Under the pieces are notes generated by a model. That model did no database searches. It was not told where the DNA came from and saw only the letters and a program-made list of their open reading frames with translations. Position numbers and translations under genes: made by a program. Positions 21,216-33,210 of a stretch of 64,000 nucleotides of DNA are shown here, piece by piece; position 1 is the first letter of the stretch; each line of letters starts with the position of its first letter. Source of the stretch: Cannabis sativa (taxonomy: Eukaryota; Streptophyta; Magnoliopsida; Rosales; Cannabaceae); contig NC_083602.1 in assembly GCF_029168945.1 (NCBI RefSeq), positions 89,600,027 through 89,664,026 of the forward strand, given 5' to 3'.

Positions 21216-24020
21216 ATGGCTCCCAGACTCATTATTCCAGCACCCGAGCATTTCACTGGCCGCGTCACATATAGGGGCACTGGAATTTTTGCAAAAATTA
21301 AAGCTCTCTGGCTTGAGGAGTTCAACCTTAATAACACGGCGAAGGAAAGCCGTTTCGGGAGCTTCGGAATGCCGTACCACCGACATTCTCCTCGGTGTTA
21401 TTTCACCGAGTGATGCTCCACAAAATGAAAGTGGATGCTCAGGAGGAGTTGAGGATGAGGTTTTATGTTGGTCGGAAGGAGGTCCGATTCGGGGTGCTGG
21501 AGTTTGCACTCATTACGGGTTTGGACTTCTCCTCGGGGCCAACAGAAGAGGAGAAGGCTGCGCGTGTCGCGCGCTCGGGGTCGACCGATTGATCAACAAA
21601 TATTTCAACCGGTCGATAGTGTGAAGACGAAGCACTCCAACTTCGGGTTCACAAACCGCCGAACCCGGAAGACTTGTACAAGCTCGGCTTGTGCTTGTTT
21701 GTGGAGTCAGTGCTTCTGGGCCGCGAGGCCAACGCGCTGATCACGCCTCACATCATTAGATATGTGGAAGACCTCGAGTTCTTCTTCCGGATTCCTTGGG
21801 GGAAGCACTCATTCGCCAGACTCATGCACTCGCTTCAGAAAGACATGTTGAAACAGAAGGCCAACTACGAGAAGAAGTCGAGTTCGGATGTTCGACACGA
21901 GTGCAAATACACGGCATATGGCTTCGCACCCGCAAATTCAATATTGGGCGTACGAGGCCATTTTGGAGGTTGGCAAGAGGTATGGCACGAACCACGGGAT
22001 TCGGTTCCCCGTGATGCTTAGGTTGGACGAGCAAAGGCGATATTGGGAAGAAAGACGTCGCCGCATTATTTTCTAGACGGGTATGATTTTCACTTATGTT
22101 ACGAATAATTATTTAACATAAATGCTTGTAATAAATGCTAAATGGTTTTATTTTGATATTTGTTAAACCATAAACGGAATACGGAAGTGGTGAAGGGGCT
22201 ACTTCCACGGACGGAGGAGGAGGCATTTGTGAGGACAATATCTTACGATGGTGTGGAGAACCTGGTTGATGATGCCGTGGATGACACGAGAGGCCGAGGG
22301 CAGTAGTCAGGTACCAGAGACTCAGGTCCCAGACACTCAGGAAAGAGACACTCAGGTACCAATTTCTGGAACTTTTTTTTATGTCTTTATTTTTTTTGAT
22401 TTTTTTTATATAGTGGAGGGTATATCGTATGCTTACCGTATTTTTTTGATATATATTTTTTCAGGCCACTGCTTCAGAACCTCAGCCCAGTGCACCATCT
22501 GCATCAGGCGTTCGGGGTGCCGAGTACACTGATTTAGTGGCTCGGTTGGATAGGATCGAGGGTGACACTCAGGGTCTGTATGCTGCTCATGTCGAGCTGA
22601 AGAAGGCATACGAGACCAGCCATGTAGAGCTGAAGGGTGGTCAGAACGTAATTATGGAGCAGCTCAGAGACATATTGGCCATGTTGAATCGTCCGCCAAC
22701 GACAGCTTCAGCACCGGAGGCCCCAGCAGATCCATCTACCCCACCACCAGTTGCTTCACCCCCAGTAGAAGAGGATGAGGTCTTCCCCGACGATTACGAT
22801 CCTTATGAGGGAGCTCCAGCGACTCCGATCGAGGCACAACCTCTTATCCATGTACATGACACCGAGTCGCAGGGTGAGATTCGTCCATAGAGGCACAACC
22901 CGCCGGTGGTTAAGAGTCGGAAGAGGAAGAGAAAGCCTCTGTATGGTTCGGTGACTATACGGAGATGAAGAGGAGACATAGGCCATCTTCGACTTTTGAT
23001 CTCCCGGAGCCACCTGGATGAGAAATTGTTAACCACTTTCCGAAAGTGGTGTGTTGGACTCATTCCGAACCACCGACTTCGGGATTTGAGAAGTGGTGAT
23101 TACGGTCCAGGATTCTTTTGGATAATGCTCACACCAAAGGAATGGCTTACAGATGACGTAAGTAAAGTATTTTATAATATTACTTCACTTTACAACTTTA
23201 TGTGCAATTAATATATTTTTTTGTGTAAGTGACATTTCCGTTTATATGCAGCATATAGATGCAGCAATGCATATGCTGAGGAGGCGACGCACCGACTATC
23301 CACTGACATTTCCTCAGAAGGGTATCATTCTCTCCACATTCGTGACCGCCATGATCGCGGTGCATGGACGAGCCACAAGTGGTCCAAGGAAAAACTTTAA
23401 ATGGGAGGAATATATCCCGGACTACCGCACGGGGTTTCATAAGGTATTGTTTTAGTAAGATTTTAAATGTTAATTGTTTGGGAAGATTATTATGGTTTGT
23501 TAATTGTTTCGTTGTTCTCTGTAATTACAGTCTCAAGTCTTTGAGAGATGGAGGGGTAACGAGTTTATTTACTTCGTTCTGCACCTTCCCACGGCAAGAC
23601 ACTGGGTCACAGTTGAAGTGGACATAGAGCTGTGGAAAATTAATGTCTACGACTGTGATTCCGGCGTACGTCATTGGACCGCCATGGAACCCATCTTGAA
23701 GGTTTGGTCGAAGCTGCCGCCCTCGCTAATCCTTGCAACCGGGAATTTCCACATAACAACCGAGATCATGACGTTAGCTAATCGGTGACATCACGGTGCT
23801 TCCAAAAATGCACGCGACTCGAGCCACTCACGACTTAGTTCCGAAGTCAGCAAACTGTACATAGCGATAAAAAAGTACTATAGTATTAAAATATGTTTTA
23901 CGTTAGACCGACTTTACATTTTATTTTGCATTTAGTGGTGATTGTGGCGTGTATTGCATTGAGTATGTGGAGCATCTCATGATGCGGCGTGGATTGACCG
24001 ATGTGACGCCGGACGGATAG
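21216..24020 (+). pseudogene. ULP1-like (C48) cysteine protease gene of the MULE, inactivated
   Basis: The ATG at 21216 directly follows a TTTTTTCAG acceptor, so a 5' leader intron is likely. 21216-22076 encodes a DUF1985-like region in at least three frames (GLDFSSGP, IPWGKHSF). 22465-22890 encodes a Pro-rich linker. 22950-24020 is the C48 peptidase split by introns, with a TATATGCAG acceptor before the HIDAAMHML block. The catalytic triad is readable: His in ARHWV (23600-23602), Asp in VYDCD (23651-23653) and Cys in GDCGVYC (23943-23945). ULP1 proteases cut SUMO from proteins; in MULEs the role is unknown. Several frameshifts and stops (near 21390, 21590, 22890, 23788) make it non-functional although the catalytic residues remain. 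Confidence 0.85.
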
Positions 24021-24309
24021 CCATGTTTCGTCAACGGTGGTGTGTCGATTTATTTTACCAAAATGTCGGCTGATTATATGTGTAATTATTGGGACATTGT
24101 ATATTTTGTGTAATTAACATTACAGTTATGTATATATAGATTTTCTTTTCGTTCAAATTTTGATAATTATACGTGGTTTCAAATATAAAATATCAACATT
24201 ATTCAACAAAAATAACTATTAAACCTAAAAATAATTAAAATATTTGAAAAATATTCAACCTCAACAAAAATAACTATGACAAAATATGCATCATTACAAT
24301 ATATCAAAT

Positions 24310-26929
24310 TTCCCAACGAATACGTACAAGACGCCTCAGATGCGGGCTTTGCATGTTGCTCGTTGTGGCACGAAGCACCACGGCGGCTGCGGTTTCGTGG
24401 TACGTAACCTTTTTTATCACTCGGACGGAAACGGTTCTCCCGTCTTCTTCCGCCGTTGCTTTTTCTTGGACGACCTACTGTGCTTCTTTTCCACAGGTAC
24501 CCCAACTTTCATATTCTTGATGTGTTCTGGGAGAACCCAATCATCCTCGTCACCAGCGAGATTGATGGTATCATCGTAAATCTTCCTCCACGTTTCTTTT
24601 GAATAATAAGGTGAGCAAAGCGTGTACACACTTGTGTTCGTTTTCAATGCCGCGGCACATGCATGAAGGCAAGGGAGTTTCAATAACGTGAACACGCCGT
24701 GTGTGCATGTTTTTTCAACTAGATTCACATCACCACCTCTTTCACCGTTAGGTCCCCTACCAACGTTATACAAATTGGCTCCATTTCGTTGGACGCGCCT
24801 GTACCTTGCATTTTCATGAATTTTTGCCAAGTTTTTTTTTTCGAAGAGCGTGGCCAAAGGGGTAGCACATTTGTCGGCATTTTCGAGGCGATCGGCGAAC
24901 CACGATTGGAGTGTGAACTCGATAAATTCAACCAAAGTAGTTATTGGATATTTCCGAACTCTTCCGTGACACTATTGAAGCTTTCAGCAGCGTTGCTCGT
25001 CATGATGTTGTATCTATCGCCCAAACAATAAGGGTGAGCCCACTTCTCAAACCCTATACTCTCCACATATGCAGCGATGGCCGGATTCATCTTTCTAAGC
25101 TTCTCGAACTCTCTATCGCATTCAGTCTTCGACCATGCGTAAGCAACATTATATATTTGGTTGTGAAAAGCATCAGTCTTGAATTTGGCGTTCACGTTCA
25201 TAACAATGTGGTGATAGCATGCACGTTGGATTTGCTTCGGGAAAAACGAGTTCAACGGCATGATCAATGCTTTGATGCCTATACGACACAAACACTAAGT
25301 TCTCAACCACGCCAATTGCTACCCTCAACTTTGTAAGAAATACGTCCGGGAGTCGTTATTCTCACCGTCAACGATACCATAAGCAACCGCAACAATTGGT
25401 TGTTCGCATCGTATGCCACGCAACTAACATTATACCGCCGTACTTCGTCTTCAAGAAGGTGCCATCGATACTCAAAACAGACGACAAAAAGAAAAGCCCC
25501 TTCTACATGCACCGAGTGATATAAAACGGTACTTGAACCGCTCATCCTCTAAGTACAAGTCGGTAATGGTACTGGATTCTTCGTTCCCGGCATGTACAAG
25601 TACCCGGGAAGCTTCATGTATGAAAACTCGGGCGTACCCCTAGCATACGTAAGTCCCATCTCCCCGCACCTCCACGCCTTCACATAACTCATACTGATAC
25701 CGTAGTTGTCAAACATGTCCCTCTGTATGTCTTTAGCCTTGTACTTAGTTCCGTCTTGGGTGTACTTCCCCTTAATAAGGTGGCCAACTACCCATGGTGC
25801 TGCTTGACGGTGATCTGAACGTCTCGCATTCAAGTTACATGTGTGTTCATTGTGAAATACAGTGACCTCAAAGTTGTCAGAATGCATCTTCTTCCTCCCC
25901 CTCAATCTCCATTTACAATGCGGAGCCTTGCATGTAACGTACAACACATCGGGGATGACTTCTTCACCATCCACTCGAAATTGTTATTAAGGGCAAACCT
26001 ACCCCCAACTTGTCTCAGTTCTTCCTTGTTTTCATAAAAATTACCAAGCTCTATCACCCTGCTTCCTTACTTTGTAAACAAGTAGTTAGCTCATGATTTT
26101 CCATTATATCTTCCTTTGTCCACATGGGAGCTTTGAACTTGGTACAAACTTCGAAAGAGGAGAACGTTGAGAACGTTGCATGACGAGCATGTTCTTCAGT
26201 TCTGCCTGGTCGACTACTGCTAGTTCCAGGTGTAGTGCGATTTTCACTACGAGGTTGTCGTTCTCGCTGTGTACCTTGGTTACTCGGTACACACTCTAAC
26301 CTCAACAATGGTCCCGCTACGGGTTCATCGATCGCTAAATCATGGTCATCGTCCATATTCAAATCTACAATAGGATCATTATTGTAGAAGGGTGTATCGA
26401 ACTCTTCAAACTGATGAAATCCTGTCGCTTCTTGTTCTTGCCCTACATTGGTCGGAACATCAAAATTGGTCGGAACCTCTAAATTGGCCGGAACCTCCTC
26501 ATTCACACCAATCCCGACATCTGTTTCGGGAACGCAAGACCCTACCACACTCCGAGGGAGAGGATTAGTAGGCGGCGTAGGCTCCGAATTCCCAACTTTT
26601 CTCACCTTGGTCACGAATAATGGCATAAACTCTGTATTAGACATTGTTGCCCTCATCTCTAAAAACGTTCTCGAGTTGGCGTTCTCTCTTAATAACCTAT
26701 GGCGCAACCATTTTTCCCTTCATGTACAAGGAACAAATCTCCAACTTTAAATCATACGCTACCGGATCAACTTCCAACTCTTCATATAAAATTTGTCGCA
26801 GTTCTTGTAGGGTTGTCTCGGTTGTAACTGTCAACGTCAAGCTGCTATTTGCTTTGTAGATCCAATTATAATTCTCACATAACCAAACACCATCGTACGA
26901 TACAACAAGGAACACTTTGTCTCCTGCAA
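24310..26929 (-). pseudogene. MURA-type (MuDR) transposase gene of the MULE, inactivated
   Basis: Order on minus: an N-terminal PB1-like block (DKVFLVVSYDGVW, after a TTGCAG acceptor at about 26930), an acidic/Pro linker, the MuDR DNA-binding block (LYVTCKAPHCKWRLRGRKK, about 25900), a damaged MULE catalytic region (CVAYDANNQLL; then an ALIMPLNSFFP block with AYAWSKTECDREF), a SWIM zinc finger (CTHGVFTLLKLPCLHAC, about 24690) and a basic tail with a degraded zinc knuckle (PRNRSRRGASCHN, about 24400). Frameshifts occur near 26700, 26050, 25970, 25450 and 24500. The enzyme would bind the TIRs and cut and paste the element; this copy cannot. It converges on the ULP1 gene (tail to tail, about 24.0-24.3 kb). 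Confidence 0.88.
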
Positions 26930-26984
26930 TTGCAAACCAAAAAAACAAGGTGAGTAAAGGAAAAAAACACCAAAAAAAAATAAA

Positions 26985-27366
26985 AATCGACATCCCATCG
27001 ATATCTATAGACATAATGTCGAGAAGCACAACACCAGAAATTAGGGCACTGATTGTCGACATTGTGTCGACATATTATCGACATACAATCGACAACAACA
27101 ACAACCATGCTCGTCATCGACATACTATCGACATACCATCGACATTCAATCGACAATTTAAAACCGTTGCACATTTAATGTTAATAAATTTTACATACGT
27201 TCCCAACGACCCTTCCCAACTGAAACGTTGCATGTCAGACACGTGTCCTATCGACAACATATCGACATGAAGTCGACATGTCGTCGACAAATGTGTTAGC
27301 AGTGACACTAAATTGGCATGTTGTCGATAAGATGTCGACATAGTATCGACATTCTGTCGATAAATA
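26985..27366. repeat. Phased TGTCGAC quartet array, middle (5 quartets)
   Basis: TCGA cores fall in quartets starting at 26987, 27056, 27117, 27251 and 27324. Steps are 11 bp in all quartets except one 10-bp step in the first, where one core is mutated to TAGA. The gap between the third and fourth quartets is 134 bp, twice the usual spacing, with a decayed unit possibly in between. The array lies between the transposase gene (minus) and the small Cys-rich gene (plus), the divergent promoter region or first intron. Confidence 0.93.
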
Positions 27367-27449
27367 CGCCATTTCATGCGTTTTTCCCTGTACAGTTACG
27401 CATTTAATGACCATTAAATTTTCATACATTCCCAACATTTTTACTGCTC

Positions 27450-27456
27450 TATAAAA
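27450..27456 (+). promoter_or_regulatory. TATA box of the small Cys-rich MULE gene
   Basis: TATAAAA lies 89-95 bp upstream of the ATG at 27545, followed by a C/T-rich leader. It directly follows the middle quartet array. Confidence 0.55.
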
Positions 27457-27544
27457 GCAAAGGGAAATCTTATTCATAAGTGCTCTTGTATTCTACCTAT
27501 CTCTTACTCTTAAAAATTTTCTCTTATTCTATTAAGTTTGAAAT

Positions 27545-27874
27545 ATGGCCCCAAGAAAGAACGGCAAATTCCCCATCCTAACTCCTGAGGAGCTGAAGTA
27601 GGAGCCTGATGTTGGCATAGTTACTCCTGCAATGCAGAAAGTTTTGGACGCCGCTCGAGCTTTCGAAAGAGAGCGAAACGGTAACGAGTTCAGGTTCATG
27701 CAACTTGAAAGAGAATTTTGCAAAACTGGTGTATGGCCGGCTCCACCACCTGGGTTCCCCGAAGGATGCCGTCGTTGCAAACTGGGCATCTTCAACGATG
27801 GCAAGGTGAAGCCGGGAACATTATGCAAGTATTGCAAGGCTCACCCACAAGCCAAAGAATTTAAAAAAAAATAA
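27545..27874 (+). pseudogene. Small CX2C-X15-CX2C protein gene of the MULE, with one in-frame stop
   Basis: Reading from ATG 27545 gives 110 codons, including the final stop and one TAG at codon 19 (27599-27601). The rest of the frame stays open to TAA at 27872-27874. Downstream, the ATG at codon 30 (27632) could start an 80-residue product. The C-terminal half has CRRC and CKYC separated by 15 residues, a zinc-ribbon-like spacing, and ends in a Lys tract. The N-terminal half is charged and probably helical. Like the ULP1 gene it starts MAPR. It has its own TATA box and is flanked by the middle and right quartet arrays. I do not recognise the family. With only one stop it looks younger or better kept than the other two genes of the element. 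Confidence 0.6.
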
Positions 27875-28044
27875 TTTCTTATGTTATGGTTTGTGGGTTT
27901 TATTTAATGTTTTTTTTTTAATTTTTATGAACTTTTATTTTCTGTTTTTTTTTTTATGTTTTTTTTTTTGTTATTTTTAATGAACTTTATTTTCTGTCAA
28001 TGTTATGTTTATGTTTATGTTTTATCCACGGTATTTTTCCATTG

Positions 28045-28300
28045 CATCGATATTTTGTCGACATCATGTCGACAAAATATCGACAACTTCTCAAAAACAA
28101 CAAAAATGCTTGTTGTCGACATTCTGTCGACAAACATGTCGACAAAATGTCGACAAATAGTTAATCCCAAAGTTGGTTGCATGATGTCGACAACATGTCG
28201 ACATAACGTCGACATGACGTCGATAATGGTCGTCACTGACCTTTCCTTTATAATCATCGACAAACCATCGACATATCATCGACATATCATCGATAACACT
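28045..28300. repeat. Phased TGTCGAC quartet array, right (4 quartets)
   Basis: Quartets of TCGA cores start at 28047, 28116, 28187 and 28257, spaced 69, 71 and 70 bp. All 16 cores are intact. Every step is 11 bp except one of 12 bp in the second quartet. The array lies between the small Cys-rich gene and the right TIR. Confidence 0.95.
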
Positions 28301-29288
28301 GGAAAACCCAGAAATCAACTGAAAACCAGATCTGCCAGATCTCAACAATTTCAGACCAAAAAAACGAGTTCCAACAATAAACACACGTATAACAATTTTA
28401 AACTACATAAAGTCAAACAAAATGCTTAAAATGCAACTTACCCATTATAATGGTGTAAGATTCTTGAGTGATGTTGTATTGTGCTTCGGTTTTCCACCAA
28501 CACCCACCGAGAAAACAACCATGCAACAGCAAATAAAGAGAGTGGGACGGATTTCAGCTTCGGTTTTTCATAAATTTTTCAATTTTTTCCTAGAGAGAGA
28601 GAGTGGTGCACGAGAGAGAGGGAAGAGGGAAGAGAGAGAGAGAGAAATACACTTTCAGATTTTAGCTTTTTTTTTTTTTTTTAAAAAAAAAAAGGGTAAA
28701 ATGGGAAGTTCATGTAATTAATGGACTAAATTTGTACAAATTATAAAGGGGTATAAATTTTGATATAGGTTGTATTATTAGGGTCAAAAATTGAAATTTC
28801 CCTAATGTAATATACGAGTTACAATTTATAAATGAGAAAGTTGAAAAGACATAAACACATAATAAATGAATGAATGTATATATATATATTCCTATCATAT
28901 ACTACATCTGCCTACATGATCTAAAATTGTTAGTATTTCTATTCTTAAATTACAAAAAAGATTGTTATATCAATCACATCTAATTTACTTTCACTATTTC
29001 TTGCTCCCAAACATTTTTTTATGTTTTTGTTCTTCACTCTCTCATCAAGACCTCACAACATCATATTTTTTAATTATATTATTACATATAGAATGAGATT
29101 ATCACAACGATCTATTGTACATATCTCAGTTTTTTTTTTTTCAATAGACTTTTTTATTTTTATTCATATTTTAATACTATTTTTCTTATTTTATTCAGGA
29201 TATATATTTTATATGATACACACAAGAATAAATTGTTGTTGTTTTTCGTTTACATAGTGATATGATTTTAGTTTTTTTATTTATTTTA

Positions 29289-29935
29289 GAGTGCATTATT
29301 TTCTCATTTCTAATATTTTTGATTATTTTTTTTCTCTTAAAAAAAATAATTGTATTATAATTGAGATATATATTATTCAATATTTTAATTTTTTTTATTT
29401 AAAAGAATTAAAATTTTTTAAAAATAATGTATACTGTTTTTGAAAAAAAATATATTAATGTTTCTTAGATATGTACTTTCATTAACTTAAATCTTTTACA
29501 TATTTTTAGGTAATCTCTTTTTTTTTTAAAAAAAAAAAAAGAAATTAAACAATGTAAAATTAATATTCTCTATAATTTTTAACAATTTTTTTTGTTAGAA
29601 TGCATTATTTTCTCATCTCTAAATTTGATTATTTTTTTTTTCTCTTTCAAAAAAAGAAAAATTGTATTATAATTATAGCTTCTAAAAGTGTAATGGACTA
29701 TTATTAAACTCATTAGACAGACAAATATATTATTCAATATTTTATATTTTTTTTAATTTAAAAGAATTAAGAAATTTTAAAAATTATGAAGAAAAAAAAA
29801 CTATTAATGTTTCTTAGATATGTACATTCATTAAATTAAATCTTTTACATATTTTTAGATAATCGTTTTTTTTTTCTTAACAAAAAAAAAAATTAAACAA
29901 TGTAAAATTAATATTCTCTATAATTTTTAATAATT
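29289..29935. repeat. Tandem duplication of about 310 bp in the Helitron
   Basis: The segment starting (A/G)TGCATTATTTTCTCAT at 29289 and 29598 repeats with the same order of words (TTCTTAGATATGTAC, TTAAATCTTTTACATATTTTTAG, AATGTAAAATTAATATTCTC). The copies differ by indels in A and T runs. No coding sequence is seen. Confidence 0.75.
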
Positions 29936-30223
29936 TATATATATTTATATATATGTTTAATATCATATAAATGCATGATTCACGAGGAGATAAAGAAAGA
30001 GAAATGTGCATGACTAGCAAAACTAATTAAATCTTAAAAAAGATAAAGTGTTGGTTTTTTGTTTTTAAATTAAAAATGGTTTGTAACCACTAATAGCAAT
30101 AATAATTCAACTTAATTATAGTAAATGAGTAAAAACTAATTTAAGAATACCATTATTATTTATTTGTTTTTTTCTTAAACATATACCAAAAATTTATTAT
30201 CATCATTAATTATAATAATTATC

Positions 30224-30656
30224 TGTGACAGTTAGTAGTCCCGTGATCCGTAAGGGGAAATACCGGGTAAGCTGTACAATCTCACACCGCCTGGGGAAGG
30301 TCAAGTGGGATGATTCTAAGACTATGTAGGTATGGAACTACACAGTTGAATAGAGCTTAAATGGATTGATTGGTACTACCTATATCAACAAGGTGCATCT
30401 TGTTTTTCGGTAACCCATCTCGAAAGAACTCCACAGTTAAGCGTGCTTGGCCTGGGGCAATTTTAGGATGAGTGACCTCTTGGAAAGTTTTCCCAAGAAG
30501 CATGCGAGTGAGGACAAAGTATGCTGGAAACACTCGTGTTGGTCTGTAGAGCCAGTCATCAGTCCATGAAGCGACCAGAGTGACGCACTCGTGTATAAGA
30601 GTCATTCATTCCGTGGGTGTAAGGATCCAATAGAGGCTTGAAGCGGGGACGTTACA
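30224..30656 (+). mobile_element. Cassandra-type solo LTR (copy 3)
   Basis: 433 bp, from TGTGACAG to GACGTTACA, flanked by perfect TTATC duplications (30219-30223 and 30657-30661). It is in sense orientation here: the 5S rRNA-like core at about 30418-30500 reads CACAGTTAAGCGTGCTTGG then GGATGAGTGACCTC, so the box A, intermediate and box C positions of the 5S gene are recognisable with a few changes. It is the same length as copy 1 and is inserted in the Helitron. Confidence 0.92.
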
Positions 30657-31746
30657 TTATCATCGTTACAAACTTATTAATTTTGCAAATAGTTTAGCAA
30701 GCTATTGATTTTATAATCTTTTTCTCCACCAACTCTAAAAAAATAAGAAATTCTTCTATACTCACCTATATTTATTGAATAATAATAATAACAATAGTAA
30801 TTATATGATATATAAAATTTATAGTAACTATTTGACTGCAGCATCTTTAATAAAAAAATAAATAAGAGATGTATTGTTAAAATATAGTTCATTTTGTAAA
30901 AAATTAACTATAATACTGTGTTAAAGTTGTTGAATTATGTTCCTCGAATACAAAGTAGAATACTACATACAATTATAATACTTAAATTAAATTTCATTAA
31001 TCAACTTTTTTCTATTTTGTAAAATTTTAATATTTTTATATCTTTTGTATTCATAAAAAAAAAATAATAATAATAATATATCTAATTTTTATACAAATAT
31101 ATATATACAAGTGATAAAGTGTGATAAATAATAAAATTTATCAATTATAACTAATCATAAATGGTAATATTTTTTAATTAAACAAAAAATTAAAGACAAA
31201 TAATGTTTGTAAAAAGTAAATACAAATTTTACTATTTATTCAGTTACAATATTATAATTTATTATTATAAAAGTAAGAGATAATAATTAGTCATAATAAA
31301 GATTCATTAACTTACATATTTGTAGCAATTTATATGTGCTGTTTTAATGTGTGTATATACATTTACTTATATACCGTCTTTTTTTTTTTTTTGTAAAAGC
31401 ACATTATGGTTAATTGTTCTAATTTTTATTAGTGTTCTATCCTTATCTCTTAAAATTTGACAAATCACAAACTATTTAATGATTGTTCTATTTTTCATTC
31501 AAAAAAAATGATTGTTCTATTTACATTTTTTTTTCTACATAATCTTATACCTTTGTAACTATATAAAAAAAATAATATCATTATAATATTGGACTCATTT
31601 AAAGGAAGTTTATATTTTTAATGATTAAATATTTAACTCTTTTTTTTGAATAACATTGTAATAGACAAGAATATTAGATTTCAAATTATTCATAATTAAA
31701 GAAAATATTAAATTTATTACACATATGATTTTACAAAATTATGAAA

Positions 31747-31775
31747 ACCGCGCAAAGTGCGGTATCGTTTCCTAA
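31747..31775 (+). other. Helitron 3' terminal hairpin and CTAA end
   Basis: ACCGCGC and GTGCGGT pair over 7 bp (one G-T) around an AAA loop at 31747-31763, followed by 8 nt and CTAA, then host T. This is the canonical rolling-circle terminator layout. Confidence 0.85.
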
Positions 31776-31848
31776 TATAATATATAATCCAATTCAATAT
31801 AATACAATATAATACAATACGACCTAATACTACGTTCCAAACGAGCTC
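31776..31848. mobile_element. Right half of the MITE split by the Helitron
   Basis: TATAATATATAATCC through CAATATAATACAATA to CGTTCCAAACGAGCTC matches the right part of the intact MITE at 43511-43748. Together with 18601-18770 it makes a complete element with inverted GAG(C/T)TCGTTTGGAACG-like ends. Confidence 0.8.
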
Positions 31849-32223
31849 TGAATGAGAAAAAATACTTGACATTGAAAATATAATTTATACATTATGAAAC
31901 AGAAAGTACATAAGTGTATATATATATATTTGCCTTAATAAGTCTTTATAATATATTTTTTGTTTTTATTTTTTCAATGTATGTACTTTTTTAAAAAATT
32001 ATGGAATAGAAGAGGAAAATGAAAAAATAAATAAATAATGATCATATAGCTAGTCTGGAGAACATAATAAATGAATTCACATCAAATAATTAATTAAAAC
32101 GAATTGAGAATAAGTACGTATACAAATGCTCCCTCTCGTGATCAACATGAACAAAAATAAAATATTCAACATGCCATATTTCAAACAAAAGATTATACAC
32201 AGAACATTACTTAACAAATCAAA

Positions 32224-33210
32224 CTAAAAAAGCACAAGAATGTATTTTGTTGCGACCATGGAAACTATTACAGCTCCAAACGACATCGTTCGAGCTCCAA
32301 TAGTAAAATCAGATGCACTAGAAGCATTATTCGTCTTCTGATCATCATCATTATCCTCACTTGCTCCACCAGGGCCATCCGCCCTGGAGGACATTGAAGA
32401 AGAACTCGATGATGATGATGAATTCGATGAAGAATCTTTTGTTGGCTTAGCCAAAAGAGCGGAGGGTGAAGGAGAAGGTTGAAGCTTTGGCCTCGGTGCA
32501 AAAACACCGAGAGGAAGCAAAACCTTATCCACTCTATAAATAGCCAACTGATCATCAGAGAACACAGTGGCAGTAATAGAAGCATTGACAATACCGGTCG
32601 ATATGTTAACCCAATTACCTTCGGTAGTAATGTTCATAGGATAATCATACGTATTAGCAGCTTGTGTACGGACAGGGTTGCTTAGGGTTTGGAAATTCGA
32701 AAGAGAAATGAAAGTTGGTAATACATGGTATTGTATCATTTGGATTTTTTGTTCTTTGGTTAAGGTGTTGAGTGTTCCGGGTTTGAGTGAAGAGGCGAAG
32801 GCATCGTTTGTTGGGGCTAAGATGGTTAAGCTGTTTGAGGCACTCAGTTGGTTTTCGATTTGAGTGAGTACTTCGGTGCTTTTAAGGAGGCGATTGAAGA
32901 CACTAAAGCCTCCTACTTTTTCGAGGATTCCTGCCACGTCGGTGGGAATCCTGCTTCGGCCTTTGTGGGGTGGAGCTTGGACTATTGGCTCTTGTGACAA
33001 GGGTGGAGCAGAAGAGGCCGCTGAGTCTAGGGCAGGCGCCCCCGAAGAAGACTTTGACTTCTTTGGGGGTTGAGCTAATAAGGGTTTAGCTGGTGCTTGT
33101 GCTGGTGATTGGGATGGGGCATGAGCAGTTGGGGTTGTGGCTAAAGTTGTTGCATGGAAGAAGATTAGGGTTAGGAATGAGAAGATCGTGACAAAGTGTT
33201 TGGTATTCAT
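32224..33210 (-). CDS. FLA: Fasciclin-like arabinogalactan protein, type C copy 1
   Basis: 328 residues, one exon. Signal peptide about 1-24; AGP stretch (HAPSQSPAQAPAKP and SGAPALDSAASSAPP) about 25-90; FAS1 domain about 95-235 with LTILAPTNDAF, IQMIQYHVLP and LAIYRVDKVLLPLGVF; a second SP-rich stretch (LQPSPSPSALLAKP); a Ser run with Met; an Asp-rich patch; and a hydrophobic GPI-type end. It has two extra residues in the ASSLKPG loop compared with type A and B proteins. TATAAAA lies on minus at 33314-33320. The duplicate at 44547-45530 differs at seven or so residues, including one Ser deletion. Confidence 0.93.
   Translation of the reverse strand: MNTKHFVTIFSFLTLIFFHATTLATTPTAHAPSQSPAQAPAKPLLAQPPKKSKSSSGAPALDSAASSAPPLSQEPIVQAPPHKGRSRIPTDVAGILEKVGGFSVFNRLLKSTEVLTQIENQLSASNSLTILAPTNDAFASSLKPGTLNTLTKEQKIQMIQYHVLPTFISLSNFQTLSNPVRTQAANTYDYPMNITTEGNWVNISTGIVNASITATVFSDDQLAIYRVDKVLLPLGVFAPRPKLQPSPSPSALLAKPTKDSSSNSSSSSSSSSMSSRADGPGGASEDNDDDQKTNNASSASDFTIGARTMSFGAVIVSMVATKYILVLF

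Noticed and set aside
20692..28300. CRISPR-like or satellite interpretation of the TGTCGAC arrays
   Set aside because: The repeated words are 11 bp apart in quartets with no direct repeat of 20-40 bp, the locus is a plant transposon, and the spacers are unequal and not sequence-related.
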